Source: Phoronis australis (lineage: Eukaryota > Phoronida > Phoronidae). From it: a stretch of DNA of 62,000 nt. Shown piece after piece: positions 51,401 to 57,400 of this stretch. Position 1 is the stretch's first letter; the number at the start of each line of letters is the position of its first letter. The stretch covers positions 120,216-182,215 of the forward strand of contig NMRA01000154.1 of NCBI GenBank assembly GCA_002633005.1, read 5' to 3'. The translations under genes and the position numbers were made by a program. The notes under the pieces were generated by a model that saw nothing but the letters and a program-made list of their open reading frames with translations, did no database searches and was not told the DNA's origin.

Positions 51401-54400
51401 GTTCTATTACTGATTAGAAGGCCTTACTTTACTATGAAAAAGGTCGAATCAAAACTCAAAAACTGTATGAAATCTCATTCTTTTATGACCGTCTTCATTA
51501 TGCCATGTTGAAGCAACTAAAACCTAACTTGTAGGTGATTGGGTGTAAAAGTACCCACCAACAGGTGTAAAAGTTACCTGCTGCCCTTTAAATTTGTGTA
51601 CACCCATCCCCTCCTCCTTATGATCCGTATTCTTCACTTAACTAACGTATGTTTACATCCACCTTATACTTTTATATCTGTCTCTCCTGGACCCACACTT
51701 GTGTGTATGTTAGTGCGAACATGGTTATGTCAACATCCCTTTCCTTGCCTGCCAGCTCTCTACTGTATGGAGATAACAACACTCGTGCTCTCAGCTTCGT
51801 TAGTTGACCCGCTTCCACACTTCGCTCTCTCTCCCTGTAGGCCAGTCCACCAGCACAGTCGCAGTCACCGCCGTTACGCCGTACGGTGGCCAAATCTCAG
51901 TCCGCCGAGTCGGTGTTTGGGACTAGGCGTGTTTCAGCACCACTGGCTAAACAAGAGTCTATGTCGGACACGCCCGAAAACGAGGTATCTTCCACTGGGC
52001 CGCTTTTGGTGTAGTCACAAAGTTGGTGTTGTAGTTGCTATCATGGGAGTGCTAAGCTTGCGAACGTTCAAGGCCAGAGCATTAAGACTTGAACTGGGTT
52101 TTTATCTCTGAACTCAAAACAAAGTCTCTGAGAATTTTTCCCCACAAATTTTGTTTTCATCGGAGTCATACTCTCAACGTCAATTTCTGTTAAGAACAAA
52201 ATCTAATCTAGGTAAGGTTATATGGGACTCTGTTGTCTAGTCTGTATATTTACCCAAATAGTTCAGTAGTAGATTGTACCTCAGTAAAAGATTGTGTTTT
52301 TTGAGAGTAGAAAACCTGCATAATTTGAATGTTTGCTTTTAACCAATTTGCAATTAATTGGGTCACATGACCATATCTTTTTCATAAAATTTATCCAAAA
52401 AGAAAATGTTCAAGATGAACTCTCAAAAATGCTGTTTTCAAAGTTATCAATTTTGTTTTTTGCAACTTTTGAGTTTTTACATAAAAAACACAGAAGTCTT
52501 ATTTTTGATAGCTTCTCATGCCAAAGTGGAACATTTTAAAAACAGTATTCCTAACAGCGTTTTGGAAGATTGTTCTTGAAGCATAAATATCTGAAAGTTT
52601 CGTGTGGACCCTTCCACAGTTTCTGAGGTATAATGTTCCGAGTTTTGCCACACTTGAATAGCCTTTAATTGTCAATGAGTAGGAATATGTGCAACTCAGG
52701 CGTAGTTTGAGTTCAGAAAAGTAGTGCCGGATACAGAACTTTGTTGCCACTGACAACAGAATCCTCATTTGTGGGAAAAATATCTGCTACATGTGTCACC
52801 CTGTTGGAATGCTCAATTATGATTGGACTGTTGCAGTTTTAGATGGAGCCTCGTTTTAATTTACACGAATCAGCATCATTTGCATATGACATGCTCCAGT
52901 TGAATCCTGCTCTGTGTCGACTCCTTTTTGTGTGTTTTGTGTGAATAATCACAGAATTCATTCTTGCCCCTTTGATGTACTTGTTAATTTGTGTCACCTT
53001 TCTGTCTTGTTACAAAGCTTCAACTAACAGCTTTTGAAAAAAACTCGAAGTGCAACACACTCTAAGTCTTTGCATGTTCAAACACTCCTATCCAGATTGT
53101 CTTGTCTTCAGTTGATATCAACAAGTCACTTGCTGCTTTGCCTGTGATGTGGAATTCTGGGAATTTTAACATCACACACACAGGGTACCGAGCCACTGTG
53201 TTTTATAACAGCACCATCTGGTGCTGTCAGAGCTGCAGTGTCTGTGTAACAAATAACTTTTTCAATTAGATTGTGAAGTGTCGAGGCGTTGAGAAAATGG
53301 TTGCGGCCTGCAATGTACACATTTTTCTTTCCAAAGCACAGTGTTACCGATGGATATAACACTTGTGACTTTGTCTCCGAATATTTCACCTTTGCTGGGT
53401 TGTCGTTTGCTTGAAACGTCTTGATTTTCTGAGTGATCAAGCTCTCGTCTTCATCGTAACCTTCTTTAAAAACAAGATGAAGAGAATATTAGGTTATGTA
53501 GGACCCTAGAAAAAGTCCAACTTCAGGACATCATATCTCAAAAATGGCCGATTCAACGCGTTTGGAATTGATGCCATGCTTTTTGAACTGTTTTCTGAAA
53601 CACTCGTAGGAATTTCTTTTTATTAAGTGTTCCACTTCTGCGAGAGGGGCTATCGTAATAGAACTTTTATGATTTCGTGAAAAAGACTCAAAATTTGAAT
53701 AAACGAAACCTTTATGATTCATAATTTTGAAAACTTTGACGGCATTTTTGAGATTTCATCTTAAAAAACGTTTATTTCAAATGAAATTTTGTCAATGAAT
53801 GCTATTGATACTGTTAGTTTGCTTTTGATGTACCTTTAAGTTTCTTTTTTTGCTAAATTCAACTCGCTGGATGCGGTCACGTTGCACAAGTAATGACAGA
53901 ATGTTAAAAAATCAAGCGTCACATTCCACTCTGGCTTTCTACTTTAGCCAAATGTCTACCAAATTCGGTAAAAGTGAAAGTAGAATGCAGATATTTTGAT
54001 AAGGTCCTACATAACCTTAAATGAAATTTCGGCTGTAATCTAAACACTGTTCATCAGATGACTGTATTTATGGGCTATGTTTAAATTCCAATGCTATGCT
54101 GAACATGTGACTAATGTTTTTGCCATTTCAGCCCATTTGAGGGGTCTGTGACCAGCAGCTAGGTTTTAGGTTCCACTAAATGTTTGAGTGTATCAGTTGG
54201 CTGACGACGAAGTATCGTTTTAGTAATTGTTTTCCTCGTTATTTCAGTGAAGTGCCAAACCTTGTTTGCGCTGTTAATTATAATTGGATTTATTACTCAG
54301 CTGCAAGCAAATTCGAGCATTAAAATTCATTAAAAGATACCATACCCAGTGTTGGTGATTTCGCCTTAAATTTGTATAACCACCTGCTATTGTGCCTCGT

Positions 54401-57400
54401 AGTTTCCTGCAGAGTAAAGCGTTGTTTGGCTAAAACCATTTCTCATAGTGTCACTCCTTAATGCCTGCTGACTTAGCAGACTTTTTTTGAAGTTACCAAA
54501 TTTATTCTAAATTTTTTGTGGTTTGGCAAGGGTTACACGGTATTTTTCTGTCTTAGTTAACGTGTTAAAAAAGGGTTTAGTATCAGAGATTTGAGCCTTG
54601 TGGGTAATGTAAAGGAGAACGAGAACTAAAGTGACTATAGACTCGTAAAGTGATGTGATCTACCTTCGCTGTATCACGTGACTCGATCACTTCAGGAAAT
54701 GCCAATGCCTGGTTTGGGCCGGAGGATACTGATCAGTCCGGACATACTGCAGGAGGCCGATAGATCCTCGAGCGACAAGACAGAGTTGCCAAAGCAGGTG
54801 GCAGAGCTGAGTGGAGATACAGCGCCATCTAGTGGCAGTTACAAGAGTCCATACCATAACTTGAAGAGCAAGTTTAGGAACATTATAGGTGGTAAGTATA
54901 ACTACTAGGCACTACGCATATCATATCCAGGGCTGCAGACTACGACTCAAGTAACAATACATATCAAAATTGCGACTAAATGCTGATAGCAAAAGTACCA
55001 TTTTTATTGGCCAACTCAGGTACAACAAGTATGTCGGTACCTGGGCAAAAGGTATCTCAGGTTTTCATGAAGCCTTATCTTGTCATGTGTTTGCCCAGCT
55101 AGGAGAAAGTACGTAACAGTTTGTTAGATTACCCAGTTTCTGGGACATCTAAGGCTGTGGCACCTTTCCCAATAATCGCCAGTTTCACTAGGGTACACAT
55201 TTCATGTGTTCGGGAGGGAAGATTCGAGTCTTTCTTTTTGCGTACTACGTTTTGCGTTTGAAATGACAAAATTTAATGCTTTATTTTTTGCTTAATTTTC
55301 GCATTGTTAAAATATGACGTAACATCCAACATCTTCACTATCGTGGTGATTGTGTATCTGTAACATCCTGGTACTTTCAAAGTTTCAGGAATACACATCA
55401 TAGTTCAATATGTAAATCCTGATCGAAAAAATATCAACACTTTACACTTTCAGGGTGGTGGGGAGGTCAGGAATAGTGTACGTTTTGTACGCTCTTGAAA
55501 GTGGGAATAATGGGTGTGTTGACGGCCACTAGGTGGCGTACTAATGATTAAAGGTTCCACATTTTAATATCTGAGCAGATTGAGAGCATCAGCACAGGAG
55601 GTTGAGTCACTTGATTTATCTGAATACAAGCATTTCTATGGCGATATCTCTTGCTTCATTTGCAACACCTAGCGAATTTCAAGGATGCCACAATATAATT
55701 TGCTAAGTATCGATGTTGAATTTTATCGGTTACTTAGGTACAGATGTGCAGCCCTAGTGATGTCTGATTGGTATTGCCATCTGGTGGTCTGATTTTTTGC
55801 AGTATGACATCTAATTTCCAGAGTGTTAAAATGTGCTATAGTGTTATGCATGCTACTTTTGTCATTTGTTGTGTTGTTGCGATAGTGTTGTATTCAACAG
55901 ATATTTTCTTTTGTGGACTTACAGTCTTGTTAGTTGGCAACACAAAGTACAATGAGTCATGAAGATGATACTTTCTTGATGCAGCAGTTTCATCATGGAA
56001 CAACTAATGCCCTCTATAGTGCTTCATGTTTATTAGGTTTTGTTGTGTGCACTACTTCAGCAGAAGTCGTACTACGTTTTCATCTAAATCACGTGTAACT
56101 GTGTTCTCTTCACTTGATATTCCAAAAGAAACCCTAAGCCAGGTTTAAAAGTCTAGCGTTGTTTTCAAAAATGTGATTTGTCTGCCCTCCTTGTTATGGA
56201 GAACTGAAACATTATTACAATTGTTACTTAAAAAATGATTGTGACATGCTAAGCATGTGTTCATGAATTCTACGTTTCTGTGAATTGCCATGATGGAAGG
56301 TTATTTTTACAAAAACACATTTTTGAACAAAACTGATTTGAAACTTAATAACCTTTTACAAAGCCTTCAACTTATCAGCAGCCTTGCGCCAGCCATCCAA
56401 GCGTCCATCACGTATGTCTGTGCCCTTTACCTTTTGCCTATATCTGTGCATTAACCATGCATTACATTGAATGTCTGCTTGGAAAGACTGTCGTGAAAAT
56501 GAACAATGATTCGAGGTCAACGGTGTTGACTAGACAAGGTGGATGGACACGTTCTGTTAGTGTTTAGGGAAAAGAAAGTGGTCAACAGGAAACAATGGTA
56601 TGATATTTGAGTGAAAACACACCCATTGGCTGATCAACATTACGCCATGTATGTATGGGTCACGTAGTTGATCAGTTTTCCGGCCATAATGTTGGAAACT
56701 AAACATCAAGCTTGTCATCCCGTTATAGAAGTTTTATACAAGTACCCGACCCATACACCTGGGAAATACTGAGTTGGGAGATCCATGCTGTTCTCATGTC
56801 ACAATGAACAATGGAATGCAGTAAAAGTGTTTATAGAAACAGTTGATTAAGTGTTTCCTCACAGACATAGACATGGAGCAGGCGACTGCCAGGAAGGCTC
56901 TGTTATGTGCAGTTTGTTTGGACGCATATGCAGATTCTTACTTAAAAGCAGCTTTTCATGGACATGTATTTGGACTGATATGATATACGACAAATGACAA
57001 AGTTGTGCATGCTTTACTTGAGGCGTAATATTTCTATTTTCAACAGCAAGCTGTGCTGCGCTTTGCAGAGGGGGAGGGTCATTTACACGAATTGTCGATA
57101 GGGGGACTGGTGAACACAATTCCTCCCATGTACTTTTGTTTTCTTTTGCAATTTTTTCACCACCCCATGTGTGTTTTACCACTGTCGTCTGTATATTCCC
57201 TGTCATCTTCTAGTCACCGCTGTCTGTTGGCCTTTTATCGCTACTGCTTCAGGTATTTGTATAATTATCCTGGCTCAACAATCTTCTTTCACTTGCTTTC
57301 GAATGGAAAATTTACAGTTTTGCATATGTTTGCATTCGAAGCTCCACTCTCCGAGTAAATGCTGAGATTTTGTGATGACTGAAAAAAGACAAATGCTTCA

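Larger units (their letters stand above)
49423..51840 (+). other. Intron 24
   Basis: A 2.4-kb intron with an hAT-like element (49592-50368) and a GA-rich microsatellite (51034-51091). An open stretch after a good acceptor at 51186 has no credible donor. Confidence 0.85.

Noticed and set aside
51539-52111. Plus-strand frame of 190 codons
   Set aside because: It overlaps Myo9 exon 25 in another frame; exon 25 has matching splice sites and phase.
57047-57109. Candidate 63-nt exon with 1-1 phase in intron 26
   Set aside because: The acceptor is good but the donor GTGAAC is poor and the Cys-rich peptide does not resemble the surrounding tail.
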